Shown here: positions 63,300-64,000 of the stretch, one piece after another
Position numbering within the stretch: position 1 is the stretch's first letter
Layout: each line of letters starts with the position of its first letter
Origin: Solea solea
Taxonomy: Eukaryota > Chordata > Actinopteri > Pleuronectiformes > Soleidae
Assembly: GCF_958295425.1 (NCBI RefSeq)
Contig: NC_081136.1
Location: 3,567,311 to 3,631,310 of the forward strand
Length of the DNA stretch: 64,000 nt
Reading direction: 5' to 3'
Position numbers and translations under genes: made by a program
Notes under the pieces: model-generated
The model's input: the letters and a program-made list of their open reading frames with translations, nothing else
Told to the model about the DNA's origin: nothing
The model's database searches: none

Positions 63300-63555
63300 T
63301 CTATTTTTCATCAATTAATCTCTCAATTATTATTTTTGATTCGTCCTTAAGTTGTTTGGTCCAGAAAACGCCAGAGAATGTTGGCTGGCGTTTCCCAAAA
63401 CTCGAAATAATGATTTTATGATTTTATGATTTGTCTACACACAAAATTAAAGCAAAATGTCTAATGTTATATGGAGTAAAGAAACCAGGAAATATTCAGA
63501 TTCAAGGAGCTGAAACATTGTTAATAATTGATTATTCATTGTAGCCTTAATCAGA
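63300..63555 (+). mobile_element. TCGTTGCAGCCC-type repeat, sense, near full length
   Basis: In order: CATCAATTAATCTCTCAATTATTATTTTTGATTCGTCCTTAAGTTGTTTGGTCCAGAAAACGCCAGAGAATGTTGG, TTTCCCAAAACTCG, GAGTAAAGAAACCAGGAAATATTCAGATTCAAGGAGCTGAAAC and TTGATTATTCATTGTAGCCTTAAT. It is the longest copy of this family here, with both ends recognisable. Non-autonomous. Confidence 0.75.
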
Positions 63556-64000
63556 ACAAACAGTACTTTAATCTTTTGGGGATTTCGTCAACGGACGATG
63601 ATGCTCCTTAAAGCTGTAGTATGTAGCTGTGACACTCATTCATGCGTTCATTTAGGTCAATGTACTTCCAGGTCTGCTTGACCCATAAATAACATGAAAG
63701 TGGAGCAAACAAACACACACACACATACTCATGGGAGAGGTTTATAGTACAAACATGACATCAGTGCTTGGCTGTAAACATGCCGAGCGACATCTGAGGA
63801 GATTACTAATCTGTGGATTCACGTTATTGAATTAATTGAATACTGGATTGCCCACTGTGTCTCTCTTCCTCATTTGCTAATTACTAAACAAAGAAAGCAG
63901 CAAGGACATAAACAAGCCTTCGGCATATTTTTTGCAAACTCTTGCTGAACTACACTTATATTACTTTATTTTTTACAACCTTTTTTCTTCCTCTGCATTG
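63556..64000. other. No gene recognised
   Basis: A (CA)n run lies at about 63713-63725. TTAAAGCTGTAGTATGTAGCTG at 63608 may be a decayed terminus of the CTACAGTGTGTAA repeat family. Confidence 0.45.

Noticed and set aside
1..64000. CRISPR arrays, operons, phage or integron structures
   Set aside because: No direct-repeat/spacer pattern, no ribosome-binding-site-led gene strings; composition and repeats are those of a fish nuclear genome.

Overview
The window looks like vertebrate nuclear DNA, most likely from a ray-finned (teleost, probably percomorph) fish. It is AT-leaning, rich in (CA)n, (GA)n and other microsatellites, and carries many degenerate copies of repeat families that I recognise from teleost genomes: tRNA-headed SINEs, L2-like LINE 3' ends, short hAT- or piggyBac-like elements without coding capacity, and several unclassified interspersed repeats. 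Family names come from memory of consensus motifs, not from a database search. The species cannot be named from this sequence.

I find no convincing protein-coding gene, rRNA, functional tRNA or CRISPR array, and nothing bacterial or viral. The longest open frames (about 110-190 codons) are either the length expected by chance or are produced by tandem repeats. The best gene-like signals are seven short segments bounded by good splice acceptor and donor sites: four on the plus strand (7.5, 14.9, 19.5 and 28.7 kb) and three on the minus strand (54.5, 34.9 and 18.4 kb). All are low-confidence. The window is best read as intergenic or large-intron DNA.

Layout. 0-7 kb: a CpG-dense stretch, a tandem interspersed repeat at 1.8-2.3 kb, two separate ~115-bp local duplications (3.4/3.6 kb and 5.0/5.2 kb) and an AT-rich minisatellite near 7 kb. 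7-18 kb: TA palindromes, antisense SINE pieces, a composite element (10.2 kb), an unclassified repeat (13 kb), a MITE-like element (14 kb) and two SINEs (17 kb). 18-29 kb: a ~390-bp degenerate pentanucleotide array (19 kb), a DNA-transposon-like repeat (21.7-22.3 kb), one purine minisatellite in two places (23.7 and 24.6 kb), an imperfect hairpin, adjoining CRE and CTCF-like motifs (25.2 kb) and a hAT-like element (27.0-27.4 kb). 29-35 kb is mostly unique, with one LINE 3' tail. 35-48 kb has many repeats, including a second copy of the composite element with the same internal junction. At 51.1-51.4 kb lies a 21-bp minisatellite of 15 units that is open in several frames on both strands. 51.4-58.5 kb is poor in repeats and has clusters of homeodomain-type TAAT sites, so it is the best place to look for conserved regulatory DNA. 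58.5-64 kb has the best-preserved MITE (TTAA-flanked) and three further repeat copies.

No set of genes here can be said to work together. The main content is repeat history: nested or co-amplified elements, a three-copy TTAA-flanked MITE family, CpG decay recorded inside a minisatellite, and scattered candidate protein-binding sites (RFX X-box-like, CTCF-like, CRE, ERR/SF-1-like).
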